Of a stretch of DNA of 64,000 bases, positions 43,912 through 54,010 are shown one piece after another. A model generated the notes under the pieces. That model was not told the origin of the DNA. It did no database searches and saw nothing but the letters and a program-made list of their open reading frames with translations. The translations under genes were made by a program, and so were the position numbers. The stretch is from CAVVEC01 sp963747105 (lineage in GTDB: Bacteria > Acidobacteriota > Terriglobia > Terriglobales > Acidobacteriaceae), in the NCBI GenBank assembly GCA_963747105.1, contig CAVVEC010000014.1:1-64000 (forward strand), written 5' to 3'. Each line of letters opens with the position of its first letter. The first letter of the stretch is position 1.

Positions 43912-45828
43912 ATGCTGAAACGCTACAAAGACAAGAAGGTGGACCGGGATTGGTTGAATACCAATTTTCCCTGCATGATGGCCTGCCCGGCCCACACCAA
44001 TGCCGGCCGCTATGTAGCCCTGATCGCCGAAGGCCGGTTCGAGGAAGCATACAAATTCGCCCGCGATCCCAACCCCCTGGCCAGCATCTGCGGCCGGGTT
44101 TGCGCTCATCCCTGTGAAACCGCCTGCCGCCGTGGAGAAATCGACCGGCCGATTGCGATCCGCGCCTTGAAACGATTCCTCACCGAGCGCCATGGCCCGG
44201 AATCCAAGCGGCCCGTTGATGTCAACGCAGGCCGCGGCCAGCAGAGACTTCCCTTCAAGGTTGCGGTGGTCGGTGGCGGGCCGGTGGGGCTCGCTGCCGC
44301 GCATGATCTGGCTCTGATGGGCTACTCAGTCACGATTTTTGAGGCGGCTCCGGTCGCGGGAGGAATGTTGTATCTCGGCATTCCGGAATACCGGTTGCCG
44401 CGCGATGTGGTTGAAGCGCAAGTTCGGGAGATTCTGGAGACCGGGGACATCACGCTCAAACTCAATCATGCCGCCGGCCGTGAGTTCTTGATTTCCGATC
44501 TGCGGCATCAGGGTTTCGATGCAGTACTGATTGCCGTGGGCGCGCATCGCAGCCGCGACCTGAGCATCCCGGGTGTGGACCTCGATGGCGTTTACAAAGG
44601 CATCGATTTCCTGCTGAATGTGAACCTGGGCTACAGGTTCACCATCGGGAAGAAAGTGATCGTCATCGGCGGCGGGAATGTCGCGATGGACGTGGCGCGA
44701 TCGGCCGCCCGCGAAGTCGTCCGCCAGCATGTGGCGGGAGTGGAAGATTTGGAGCCCTCGCAGGAAAACGTGGCGGCGGTGGCCGCGCGCGAGATGGTGG
44801 ACATTTCGCTTTCTGCCTTGCGTCTCGGAGCCACCGAGGTGAATCTCGTCTGCCTCGAAAAGCGTGAGGAAATGCCGGCGGCGTTGGAGGAGATCGAGGA
44901 GGCCGAAGCGGAAGGTATCCGCATGCATCCGGGTCTGGGCCCGAAGCGCATGATCGGCAAGGATGGCAAGGTGGTCGCCCTCGAAGCTCTGAAGACGAAG
45001 TGGGTATTCGATGAAAACAAGCGCTTCAATCCGGCGTTTTATGAGGGCAGTGAAACTCAACTGGAATGCGACACCATTATTATGGCCATCGGCCAAGCGC
45101 CCAGGCTGGATTTCCTGAAGCCTGAAGATCGAGTCGAACTTTCGCCTCGCGGACTGATCGCGGTGAATCCCCAGACCTTGATGACCTCGGCGAACGGCAT
45201 TTTCGCCGGCGGCGATTGCGTTTTCGGCCCGCGCCTGATCATTGACAGCGTGGCGGACGGCAAGCGCGCCGCCGTTGGCATAGATGAATTTCTGCGCGGT
45301 CAGAAGCATCCCGAGCCGATTATCGAGGTGGAAATCTTCAAGCGGCACAGCATGCCTTTGGAATTGCTGGATCTTGCCCGGCCACCCATCCCGATGCTGC
45401 CGCTGGAGCGCCGCACCGGAGTTACGGAAGTGGAAATCGGCTACGACGGCGAAAGCGCGATGCAGGAAGCGCAGCGTTGCCTGCATTGCTGGGTCAACAC
45501 GATTTTTGAAGGCAGTCCGGAAGATGGCAGCATGTGCATCCTGTGCGGCGGGTGCGTGGATGTGTGCCCGGAAAAGTGCCTAGAACTGGTGTCGTTGGAC
45601 CGCATCCAGTTTGAGCCGGAGACGGTGCAGCAGATTCGCGAGCATCAAGAATTGTTCGGCGTGGAACTCGATGAAGTGGCAGCTGACGAACTCGGACTGA
45701 TCACCGGTTCGGCGATGCTGAAAGACGAGACCCGCTGCATCCGGTGCGGGCTGTGCGCTATGCGTTGTCCCGTAGGCACAATCACCATGGAGTCGTATAA
45801 CCTGCTGCCGCCGAGCCGACTGGGCTGA
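43912..45828 (+). CDS. GltD-like FAD/NAD(P) oxidoreductase with N- and C-terminal Fe-S domains
   Basis: A 638-residue cytoplasmic flavoprotein. The N-terminal Fe-S domain (FPCMMACPAHTNAGRYVALI, ICGRVCAHPCETACRRGEID) resembles the GltD/DPD beta subunit. The FAD site is VAVVGGGPVGLAAAHDLALM and the NAD(P) site VIVIGGGNVAMDVARSAARE. A C-terminal two-cluster ferredoxin domain has CILCGGCVDVCPEKC and CIRCGLCAMRCPVGT. It should move electrons between NAD(P)H and ferredoxin-like centres. Lying directly before Rieske and cytochrome b genes, it probably feeds or draws electrons from that complex. Intact. Confidence 0.88.
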   Translation: MLKRYKDKKVDRDWLNTNFPCMMACPAHTNAGRYVALIAEGRFEEAYKFARDPNPLASICGRVCAHPCETACRRGEIDRPIAIRALKRFLTERHGPESKRPVDVNAGRGQQRLPFKVAVVGGGPVGLAAAHDLALMGYSVTIFEAAPVAGGMLYLGIPEYRLPRDVVEAQVREILETGDITLKLNHAAGREFLISDLRHQGFDAVLIAVGAHRSRDLSIPGVDLDGVYKGIDFLLNVNLGYRFTIGKKVIVIGGGNVAMDVARSAAREVVRQHVAGVEDLEPSQENVAAVAAREMVDISLSALRLGATEVNLVCLEKREEMPAALEEIEEAEAEGIRMHPGLGPKRMIGKDGKVVALEALKTKWVFDENKRFNPAFYEGSETQLECDTIIMAIGQAPRLDFLKPEDRVELSPRGLIAVNPQTLMTSANGIFAGGDCVFGPRLIIDSVADGKRAAVGIDEFLRGQKHPEPIIEVEIFKRHSMPLELLDLARPPIPMLPLERRTGVTEVEIGYDGESAMQEAQRCLHCWVNTIFEGSPEDGSMCILCGGCVDVCPEKCLELVSLDRIQFEPETVQQIREHQELFGVELDEVAADELGLITGSAMLKDETRCIRCGLCAMRCPVGTITMESYNLLPPSRLG

Positions 45829-45899
45829 TTTCGATCGAGGCCATTGATGGACCGCTTAGAGCCAGAGCGCCCTTCGCGGGGGCAAGCCCGAGGTAGCCG

Positions 45900-46403
45900 A
45901 TGCCTGAAGAGAAAACGTCTGAAGAGAAAAAAAACGCGCCCAGAGAAGGCACCGAGTTCAATCGCCGTGCGTTCTTCGCCAAGCTGGGATTGGGCTCGCT
46001 GAGTATCGCCGCCGCAGGCACGGCGGTATTCGCTTATCAATTTCTTTCGCCCAATGTTCTGTACGAGCCCTCGCCGATCGTCAACGCGGGCAGGCCGGAA
46101 AGCTATCCCGTGGATTCAGTGACGCTCGACGTGAACACCGGAATCTACCTGATCCACGCCAAGGAAGGATTCTTCGCGCTGAGCGCGGTTTGTACTCACC
46201 TGGGCTGCTTGACGGCATGGAAACCGGAACTGGGCATCATCGCCTGCCCTTGCCACGGCAGCAAGTTCAACCGTGAGGGCGACAAGATCGAGGGACCCGC
46301 ACCCAGACCGCTGCCCTGGCTCCGCACCTGGGTGAACGACGAAGGGGACTTGATGGTGGATCGTTCTGCGACGATCCGTCCGATGGAATTTGTGAGGGTG
46401 TGA
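45900..46403 (+). CDS. Rieske 2Fe-2S protein
   Basis: A 167-residue Rieske subunit. The N-terminal anchor carries a Tat-like start (FNRRAFFAKLGLGSLSIAAA). The cluster motifs are complete: CTHLGC and CPCHGSKF (two Cys, two His, plus the disulfide Cys pair). It takes electrons from quinol at the cytochrome b Qo site. The downstream cytochrome b overlaps its stop through GTGA, so the two are translationally coupled. Confidence 0.95.
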   Translation: MPEEKTSEEKKNAPREGTEFNRRAFFAKLGLGSLSIAAAGTAVFAYQFLSPNVLYEPSPIVNAGRPESYPVDSVTLDVNTGIYLIHAKEGFFALSAVCTHLGCLTAWKPELGIIACPCHGSKFNREGDKIEGPAPRPLPWLRTWVNDEGDLMVDRSATIRPMEFVRV

Positions 46404-46405
46404 GC

Positions 46406-47191
46406 ATGGCCAAAACGATCGAAAACTATTTCGATGGGTTGCGCGGAACGCGAATCTGGCGTTCGGTCTTCCGCAGCGGAACTGGCTCGAGCACTTTGCA
46501 CCGCTCACTCGCCATCCAACAGAACGTGTTCCTGCACTTGTTCTCGACGAAAGTGCGGAAACGGATGCTCGGCTTCAGCGCGACTTGGTACCTGGGCACT
46601 CTGACCCTGGGAACATTTCTGATTCTGGTCATCACTGGCATTTTGCTCATGCTTTACTACCATCCTTCCGTGCCGCAGGCTTACGCCGACACTAAGGATC
46701 TGCAGTTTGTGGTTTCGTCGGGATTATTTCTGCGTAACCTGCATCGCTGGTCGGCGCACGCCATGGTCTTTCTGGTGTTCGCCCACATGTTCAAAGTTTT
46801 TTATCGCGGGGCCTATCGGCCGCCGCGCGAATTCAATTGGGTGATCGGAATCATTCTGCTGCTGATCACTTTGCTGCTCAGCTATACCGGGTACCTGCTG
46901 CCCTGGGACCAACTGGCGTTCTGGGCCATCACCGTGGGCTCGAATATTGCTTCGGCTGTGCCAGTGCTGGGCAACAGAGTTCACTTCCTCATGCTGGGCG
47001 GGAATTTGGTGAACGCCAACGCCCTGCTCCGGTTCTACGTGCTGCACTGCATGATTTTGCCGTTGACCGCAATCTTCTTTATCGCAGTGCATTTCTGGCG
47101 CATTCGCAAAGATGGGGGCCTGTACGTGCATCAGAGCGAACCCAGCAGGACATCGCCTGCAGCGGCGCAGGCGGCGAAGGGGGTGCAATAA
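46406..47191 (+). CDS. Cytochrome b, N-terminal (b6-like) subunit
   Basis: A 261-residue membrane protein with four helices matching the heme-binding half of cytochrome b. Two pairs of heme His are in LRNLHRWSAHAMVFLVFAHM and FYVLHCMILPLTAIFFIAVH, and GYLLPWDQLAFWAITVGSNI is the Qo-site segment. A GTG at 46400 (overlapping the Rieske stop) is an alternative start two codons earlier. The short form followed by a separate C-terminal subunit is the b6f / Gram-positive bc arrangement rather than the fused proteobacterial one. Confidence 0.93.
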   Translation: MAKTIENYFDGLRGTRIWRSVFRSGTGSSTLHRSLAIQQNVFLHLFSTKVRKRMLGFSATWYLGTLTLGTFLILVITGILLMLYYHPSVPQAYADTKDLQFVVSSGLFLRNLHRWSAHAMVFLVFAHMFKVFYRGAYRPPREFNWVIGIILLLITLLLSYTGYLLPWDQLAFWAITVGSNIASAVPVLGNRVHFLMLGGNLVNANALLRFYVLHCMILPLTAIFFIAVHFWRIRKDGGLYVHQSEPSRTSPAAAQAAKGVQ

Positions 47192-47194
47192 ACA

Positions 47195-47899
47195 ATGAGC
47201 GATCCGAAAGATTTCGTTGCCGGCTTTGACTCGAACGCCCGCAAGTCGCCGAAGCGCATTGTTTTCGTTACGCGGCGCACCTCCGCGCAGGTGAAGGTCG
47301 CGGACGAGGAGCAAATTCAGACCTATCCGGAAGTTCTGTTTCGTGCGGTGGTCGCGATTGAAATTCTGGCGATCGCGCTGGTGGTGATCTCTTTATTGTT
47401 CAATGCGCCGCTGGAAGGCCTTGCCGATCCTTCGCACACGCCCAATCCGGCGAAAGCGCCGTGGTACTTTCTGGGCTTGCAGGAAATGTTGCACTACTTC
47501 CCGCCCGTGGTTGCAGGAGTGCTGGTGCCGACCCTGGTGGTGATCGCCTTGGTGGTGATTCCGTATTTCAACATTAATATCGAAGCCGAAGGCTTGTTCC
47601 TGAAGGATCGCGAGCGCCGCCTGCGGATTTTCTATGTAGTGGCGCTGGGACTTTCTCTCTTTCTGCTGTTTTTTCACGTTTACGTGGCGCTGGCGCCGAC
47701 GCTGATCGTTGCCGGGTTCATGTCGTTAGCCGCGCAGAGTTCGCCGCAATCGTCTTCAGCTTTCCGGCGCTACCTGGTTTCCAAGCCGCTTTCCTACTGG
47801 ATCATGACGTGGTTTTTGTTTGAACTGGTGGTGCTGACTGCAGTCGGTACTTTCTTTCGTGGCCCGGGCTGGTCCTGGGTGTGGCCCTGGAGGAGCTGA
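47195..47899 (+). CDS. Cytochrome b C-terminal (subunit IV-like) protein
   Basis: A 234-residue membrane protein with about five helices, the C-terminal half of a split cytochrome b. The Qo motif reads KAPWYFLGLQEML where most quinol oxidases have PEWY, and menaquinol types often PDWY or PPWY. The Glu/Asp is therefore missing at that position. Extra C-terminal helices (LSYWIMTWFLFELVVLTAVG) exceed subunit IV. It starts 3 bp after the preceding stop and is followed immediately by the multiheme cytochrome. Confidence 0.87.
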   Translation: MSDPKDFVAGFDSNARKSPKRIVFVTRRTSAQVKVADEEQIQTYPEVLFRAVVAIEILAIALVVISLLFNAPLEGLADPSHTPNPAKAPWYFLGLQEMLHYFPPVVAGVLVPTLVVIALVVIPYFNINIEAEGLFLKDRERRLRIFYVVALGLSLFLLFFHVYVALAPTLIVAGFMSLAAQSSPQSSSAFRRYLVSKPLSYWIMTWFLFELVVLTAVGTFFRGPGWSWVWPWRS

Positions 47900-49954
47900 G
47901 TGCAATCCTCGAAGAACACGTTGTCATCGCTGTGGCAGAAGTTGTTCGGCGATCCCATTCGTGCTTTTGGTGTGGTCAGCTTGCTCCTGTTGATTTCGCT
48001 GGCCATCGCGCCGGCCAAGAATCATTTCAGCGAATGGCATCACTACCAGAAGCAGTATCTGGCGATGATACGGGGCCGCGGCGAGGCCGTCACCCTGCAG
48101 CGCCATCTCCAGGAAGGCATTCAGCAGATCTGGCTTCCCGACCTTGGTGTGGTGGACCGCTGCACGACTTGCCACGTAGGGTTGAACGAAGCTAGCCTCG
48201 CCGATGTCAGCGCGCAACCGTTCCGCCGGCATCCCGTGATCCCGCACCGCATTGATCAGTTTGGCTGCGTCATGTGCCATCGCGGACAAGGGCGGCAACC
48301 ACGGTGGAAGAAGCTCACCGCAGTACGCTGGCTTGGGAGCAGCCGAGTTTGCCCGCGCGCTATGTCGAATCCTCGTGCGGGCAATGTCATCACGCTCCGC
48401 TGGAGGGCACACCCCAGCTGAACGAAGGCCGTCAAATGCTGGCGCGGTACGGTTGCGTCCACTGCCACACCATCAAATTGCCCGACGGTACCGCGATGAG
48501 GGCGACCGACGATCCGCCTTCGCTTTCCCACATCGCCGATAAGACAACGCGGGAATGGATCTACGCCTGGCTGAAAGACCCGCAGGCTTACGCGGTTTCC
48601 GCCACCATGCCGAACGTGAAGCTGAGCGATGCGGACGCGCGCGATATTTCCGCGTTCCTGATCGCCAATAGCACGCCTATAACCGGCGACACGGCCCCGG
48701 TCGTGGCTCCCAAGACACCGCCCGATCCCACTGCCGGAGCCAGTTTGTACGGCGAATCGTTCTGCGCTTCTTGCCATGCCGTGCAGAACGCCGCCGGCAA
48801 TGTCGTCGGCGGGGACATCGGTCCCGAGCTGACTCGGGTGGGAAGCAAAGTGAAGCCGGAGTGGCTGCAGGTATGGCTGCGGAATCCGCGAATCTACGAT
48901 CCACCTACCGAGATGCCGCACTACCGGTTCAATGATCAGCAGGTGACTGTGCTGGCGGGCTTCCTGCAGAACAAAACCGATTCCGATCTGCTGGCCAACG
49001 TGCATCTGGACCCACCGACGCCCGAACAGATCGCACATGGCAAGACTCTCGTCGGCGGAGTATGGCTGCGCCTCCTGTCATGAGATCAGCGGCATCAAGA
49101 AGCCGGAAAACTTTGCCCCAGAGCTGACCCGCATTGGCAGCAAGCCAGTTACCCAACTTATCTTTCTACCGGGTATGACGCACACTTTGCCGGATTACAT
49201 CTCGGCGAAGATCCGCCAACCACGCGCGTTTGGCGCCGCACTGAAAATGCCGCAGTATAGCTTCGCACCCGCACAGGTGGACGCGCTCACCACAGCATTG
49301 CTTTCGCTTACCGAGCGGAGTCAGACTCTGCCGCCGGCTTTGACCGTTCCGGAACAACCGGCGTCAAATTACCAGCCTGCGGGCAAAGCCGGCCGGCTCA
49401 TCTCTGACCTGGCTTGTTTCAGTTGCCACACCATCAATGGCCGTGGCGGCGACATGGCGCCCGATCTGACGCGGGAAGGCAGCGCGGTGCAGCGGCAATG
49501 GCTGAGAGACTTCCTGAAGAATCCCAACACGCTGCGCCCGGCGCTGATTCGCCGCATGCCGAAGTTCAATCTTTCCGATGACGATATCAACGAGCTCACG
49601 GATTACATCATGACGGTTTATCAAACGCCGGCGTTCGATCGCGACTCGATGCCGGTCAGCGGATATTCTTCCGCTCAGATCGAGCAGGGCAGAGGACTCT
49701 TCTATTCCAAGTATGGTTGCCAAGCGTGCCACATCGTGGACACGAACAAGGATAAAGGTTACATCGGGCCGACTCTCACGCAAGTGGGCTCGCGCCTCAA
49801 CGCAGCCTGGGTTTATAACTGGCTGAAGAATCCGCAGGCCTTGCGTCCGGGAACCATCGAACCCAACCGGAATATGAGCGATGAGGAGGCGCGCGCACTG
49901 ACTGCATTCCTGATGACACAAAAGAGTTCCGGCAAGCAGGAGGCGAAGAAATAG
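47900..49954 (+). CDS. Eight-heme c-type cytochrome of the Rieske/cytochrome b cluster (two frameshifts)
   Basis: About 684 residues. A single membrane anchor (AFGVVSLLLLISLAIAPA) is followed by periplasmic cytochrome domains. Eight CxxCH motifs are readable: CTTCH, CVMCH, CGQCH, CVHCH, CASCH, CASCH, CFSCH, CQACH. The later ones sit in repeated monoheme cytochrome c modules (LTRVGSKVKPEWLQVWLRNP, LTREGSAVQRQWLRDFLKNP, LTQVGSRLNAAWVYNWLKNP). Frame changes near 48295 and 49060 cancel out, leaving one gene. It should carry electrons from the Rieske protein onward. The GTG start abuts the preceding stop. Confidence 0.88.
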
Positions 49955-49956
49955 AA

Positions 49957-50687
49957 ATGAAGACTCGGGCGATCCTGCTGTCCTCGCTGGCGCTGATCGC
50001 TTTGCGGATGCTCCCACAAAGCAGCACCGGCGACTGCTCTCGGTCGCAGCTTTGGCACAACGCTGGTCGAATCCAGCGGGGGGAAGCAGATTGGCGCGGT
50101 GGGCACGGCCCTCAGCCAACCGGTCGTCGTGCAGGTCAATGATGATCAAGGGAACTGCGGTTGTTGGAGCCCTGGTTGTATTCGGCGGCCCAGCGGGCGT
50201 CAGCTTCGATCCTGCAATCGGCATCACCGACTCCAGTGGACAATTCACAACCAACGTCACGCTTGGTGGCATGGCCGGTCGATATGAGATCACCGCCAGC
50301 ACACTCACCAAAGCGCAGAAAGAAAGTCGACCTGAAGCTACAGGAAATCGCGCTGGGCTACCAGCAGCAGGTGGGAAATCAGCTCGACGAGAAATATTGC
50401 GCCCGTTGCCACAACCCGGAGTCCTACTCCGGAGCGCGTTTCCAACTACGACAACCTCGAAGTCAAGCCGCACGCTTTTACCGAAGGTGACACGCTGAAC
50501 AAGATGAGCGACGCCGACTTGACTGCGATCATCAGCCACGGCGGCCCGGCGCTCAACAAGTCGGCATTGATGCCGCCCTACGGCTATACTCTCCGCAAGG
50601 CAGAGATCGCGGCGCGTGATCGCTTACATCCGCCTCATTTCTGATCCCCCCTATCAAGCTTCCGGAATGGTGTATGCGCAAAAGTAG
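49957..50687 (+). CDS. Ig-like/monoheme cytochrome c protein (several frameshifts)
   Basis: A broken but readable exported protein. After a signal peptide (ILLSSLALIALRML) comes a Big-1/Ig-like stretch (TALSQPVVVQVNDDQG, SFDPAIGITDSSGQFTTNVT), then a monoheme cytochrome c with CARCH (QLDEKYCARCHNPE), the module KMSDADLTAIISHGGPALNK, LMPPYGYTL and the end SDPPYQASGMVYAQK. At least four single-base breaks. It starts 2 bp after the octaheme gene, so it belongs to the same operon and is probably a further electron-transfer partner. Confidence 0.68.
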
Positions 50688-52073
50688 GGCCCGCTGCTGG
50701 CTTCGCGTTGCTGTTGTGTTAGCTGTGAGTATCGCGCCGCCGCGCAGGCGGTGTCCCCGGCTGAAATCAAGGATCCAGATTGCGTTCCCTGCAACAGCAA
50801 TATATGGACGACTTGCAGCAGGTGGGCGAGGAAATTCTCGCGGATCACTTCGACTATCCTTTTTACCTCAGCCGCAAACTGGATCTGGACGAAGTCGCAG
50901 CAGAAACGACGCCGACCAGCATTCCATACGCTTCGACCAGATACAACGATCAAACCGTGGTGGCTATCACGGGCAACTACTATGCTGCCTACTCCGCCGA
51001 GAAGACCAGCAGCGACCAGCGGGCCCGAAGCACGTTTCTGAACTTAGTGATGCCGCTGTTGAAAGCAGCGGTGCCGCGCTTCCAGGGCAATCAACGTTCA
51101 AGGGGTATGCCGTGGAAATTTCTCATCACATTCTGGGAAAAGTCATGGGTGTGTCGATGGAGCGGCCCGAGAACCTGATGGTGTACCTGCCCCAAGTCAG
51201 CGCCGTAAGACTGCTTCGGTTCGAAGGATGAGTCCGCGCGGCAAGCGGCGCTGCTGCAGGGAGCAAGTTTTCCTCAACGCGCACCAGTCACGATTTGGCT
51301 GAATGGCGAGGGCCCGCAGCTCGGGCAAGCCGCTGCGCCAGCGAACCCCCCTCGCGCGGGGACCAATGCCCGTCCGGCAGCAAGCGCGGTATCCGAAGGT
51401 GCATCAGACGATCCGCGGGAAACTCACCGGTTCTGCGAGCAACTCAAAACCGAAAGAACCGCCGCCCCCTCCGCCGCACGATACTTCGACTGCAAGCGCT
51501 TCAGCGTCTGCAAAAGTCCAATCAGAGAAGTATTGCGAAAAGCTCGTCAAGGAACTGAGCCCCCAGGCCCATTTTGTCGCTTATGCGGCCGCCGAACTTC
51601 GTAGCTTTCCGGCAGGGCATTTATCTGGAGCTGTCGTTCAACACCAATCTGCCTGAAGCCGCTGGGGGATCCCGTTACAAGGTCGCCGCGACGGCGTTCG
51701 ACGACCACGTAGCCCACCTGATCCGTCCGCTCCTGGCGTACTTCAAGGAAGACGGCAGTTTGACGGCGTCAGTTTCAGCACACAGTTCACGTCGCGGGCA
51801 AGGTCAGCCGCCAGCGCACGTCGGTAGCGGTCGAATTTTTCTTTCCCTTCCCCGCTCTGCGCTGCTACGAGAAATACGACTGCACCGGCCAGCAACTCAT
51901 CGACGCTGGCACTGTACTGATTAACGGAGAGCGCGTGGCGCTCGATCTGCAGGTGGCCGAAGGAGGCTCAGGCCGCTGAGGACGGTGCGCCTGCACAGCC
52001 ATCCGAACGGATTGCCCAACAGCCGCGTGACATTGGTAACCTTTACCGAAATCCAACCCCCAATACAATTTAG
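50673..52073 (+). CDS. Unknown exported protein, last gene of the respiratory operon (many frameshifts)
   Basis: Pieces of one protein are spread over three frames: LQQQYMDDLQQVGEEILADH, FDYPFYLSRKLDLDEVAAET, TRYNDQTVVAITGNYYAAYS, GYAVEISHHILGKVMGVSME, RPENLMVYLPQVSAVRLLRF, EKYCEKLVKELSPQAHFVAY, IYLELSFNTNLPEAAGGSRY, GQQLIDAGTVLINGERVALD, and an Ala/Gln-rich end AQPSERIAQQPRDIG. At least six breaks. It is probably about 460 residues, exported, and overlaps the end of the preceding gene. No family recognised. Confidence 0.55.
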
Positions 52074-52162
52074 GAATAACCGATAGGGCACTCAGGCGTC
52101 CCTGCAACTCCGGACCAGTGTCTGTTTCGGACGTTTGGAGCGTTCACTCTGAGCGTCTGGAA

Positions 52163-53071
52163 ATGATGATGATTTTCATGAAGTGTGGAATTATTCCAGT
52201 CGGGATCGTGAAACAACTTTGCCAACTTGCGGGTTGGCTCATGATCCTGAGCCTTGCGCTGCTCTCCGGAGCCCATGCTCAGGAGAGTGCTTCCGTTTCG
52301 GGTGCAGCGTTGGTCTCTCCCGAAGCGCCCGTCACGGCGGCCCCGCCAGAGGCCCAACCCAAGCTGCTGACCAACTACGTCGAAAGCGGAGGCAGTTATC
52401 TGACTTTGACCAACGGCTTCGGCTACTGGGCAGGGGGGTACAGCCGCGGCGTCCTCACCACCAGCAAGAATACCTGGAACGGCGAGATCAACGGCCAGCG
52501 CGAATTCGGGGACGCGGGAGTTTACTTTGCCAGCCGGCGATACCTATAACTTCAATCCCGACTGGTATGGTTCGCTCACAGTGGGCTCCAGCGCTGGCGG
52601 TTTTTTCTGGCCGCGCTTCCGGGCGGACGGATTCCTCAACAAGAAATGGCTTGGCCGCAAGCAGTTGGTCACGACGTTCGGATTCGGCTACAACGCCGCA
52701 AAAGACGTCCATCGCGATCAGAGTTTTTTCGCGGGCAGCACTTACTACTTCAGCAAGCCCTGGGTGGTGGAAGAGGGAGTCTATTTCAATATCAGCCATC
52801 CGGGAGCAGTGTTTGCGCCGCCGGGTTCATCGCTGTGACTCAGGGCCGCAACAAGCAACACTACGTTACGGTTCGTACCGGGTTTGGGGAAGAGGCGTAT
52901 CAACTCATCGGGCCGAACGCGACGCTTAACGATTTCCGGAGTCAAACCCTAACCCTCACCTGGCGGCAGTGGGTGGGGACCAACTGGGGTTTCAACTTCG
53001 TCGGCGATTATTACCACAGTCCTTTCTACACGCGCGGCGGGAGCAGCTTTGGATTCTTCAAAGAGTTTTGA
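52163..53071 (+). CDS. YaiO-like outer-membrane beta-barrel protein (two frameshifts)
   Basis: About 302 residues. Signal peptide (AGWLMILSLALLSGAHA), then repeated barrel strands: TNYVESGGSYLTLTNGFGYW, YSRGVLTTSKNTWNGEIN, NPDWYGSLTVGSSAGGFFWP, FGFGYNAAKDVHRDQSFFAG, VEEGVYFNISHPGAVFA, VRTGFGEEAYQLIG, LTWRQWVGTNWGFNFVGDYY, and a terminal Phe. This matches the YaiO barrel family, found near exopolysaccharide or surface-sugar genes. Frames change near 52525 and 52825. The partner immediately downstream is a membrane protein. Confidence 0.75.
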
Positions 53072-53159
53072 AGGCCACGAGTTGCCGGCAGGCAGACTTG
53101 CCCGCTCAAACCGCGCGGACCCGACCCGCTTTCGCGGCCATCGCGGCGGTGTCATCCCC

Positions 53160-53891
53160 ATGCACCGGGCGCTCGCCCATTTTCGCCTCGGCCCCATGAA
53201 TCTGGCGGCTGCAATTTCTCTTTTTGTCTTCTTTTCTTCGGTCTGGTTGTTCTTGCTGCCCGGGCTCTGCCGCTTCTGGGGACGGATTCTGGCGACGGGA
53301 ATTCGTCTTCTACCTTTGCGCGCAGAACTCGCGCTGTCCCAACACCCGGTGGCACCGTCCATCCGGATCGATGTTCCCTACCTCCGCATGGAACCAGTGC
53401 TGCCGACTCCCCAAACCTGGTGGCTGGCCGAATTCGCCACATTGTTGCTCTTCGCCGCCACGTTCTTTCTTTCCAGAAAATGGATTCCGATTATCTATCT
53501 CGCACGCGGGGTATTGCTGGTGCAGGTGTCGGCCCTGCTGTACTTTGCGCTGCTGCCGGCGCGTTTCCCGCACACCCCGGACAGCTATATGGAAGGGCTC
53601 ATCAGCGCTGGGACGGCACTGATCTCTGCGGTGCCGCTTCTGTTCGGGCTGGTTTATTACATTTTCGACTTCGGCTTGCTGAGAAAAGCTCTGCTTACGT
53701 CCATCACCATGGCCTACCTGGCTTTGTTCCTGCCTTTTCAGATCCTCCTGCAGGCGCTGGTGCTGCAAACGACCGTGCTGTTCATGCCGTTGCTCTACAT
53801 CATTTTCGGCATGCCGCTCGACATCCTGCTCATCATTGCATTCTATTCCTGGGGCATGACCTGGTCCTTCCGCCCGGCCAAGAGCGTTTGA
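53160..53891 (+). CDS. Multi-pass membrane protein of unknown function
   Basis: A 243-residue inner-membrane protein with about six helices (AAAISLFVFFSSVWLFLLPG, FATLLLFAATFFLSRKW, GVLLVQVSALLYFALLPA, ALISAVPLLFGLVYYIFDFG, MAYLALFLPFQILLQALVLQ, LYIIFGMPLDILLIIAFYS). There is a soluble stretch between helices 1 and 2. No family recognised. It follows the YaiO-like barrel closely and may work with it. The alternative start at 53196 (MNLAAAISLF) would remove a basic N-terminal segment. Confidence 0.65.
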   Translation: MHRALAHFRLGPMNLAAAISLFVFFSSVWLFLLPGLCRFWGRILATGIRLLPLRAELALSQHPVAPSIRIDVPYLRMEPVLPTPQTWWLAEFATLLLFAATFFLSRKWIPIIYLARGVLLVQVSALLYFALLPARFPHTPDSYMEGLISAGTALISAVPLLFGLVYYIFDFGLLRKALLTSITMAYLALFLPFQILLQALVLQTTVLFMPLLYIIFGMPLDILLIIAFYSWGMTWSFRPAKSV

Positions 53892-54010
53892 GTCAGTGAA
53901 ACCGCCTTGAAGCAGCCAGAAAGTCTTCGTGGGCCAGCCCCGGTTGATTCCTGGATTACAATGAAGTTAGTTTCCGGGCCGGTGCCGTTCCAACTCGAAA
54001 GGGGCAGGGA

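Noticed and set aside
44326..45486. 386-codon minus-strand frame
   Set aside because: Antisense of the GltD-like gene.
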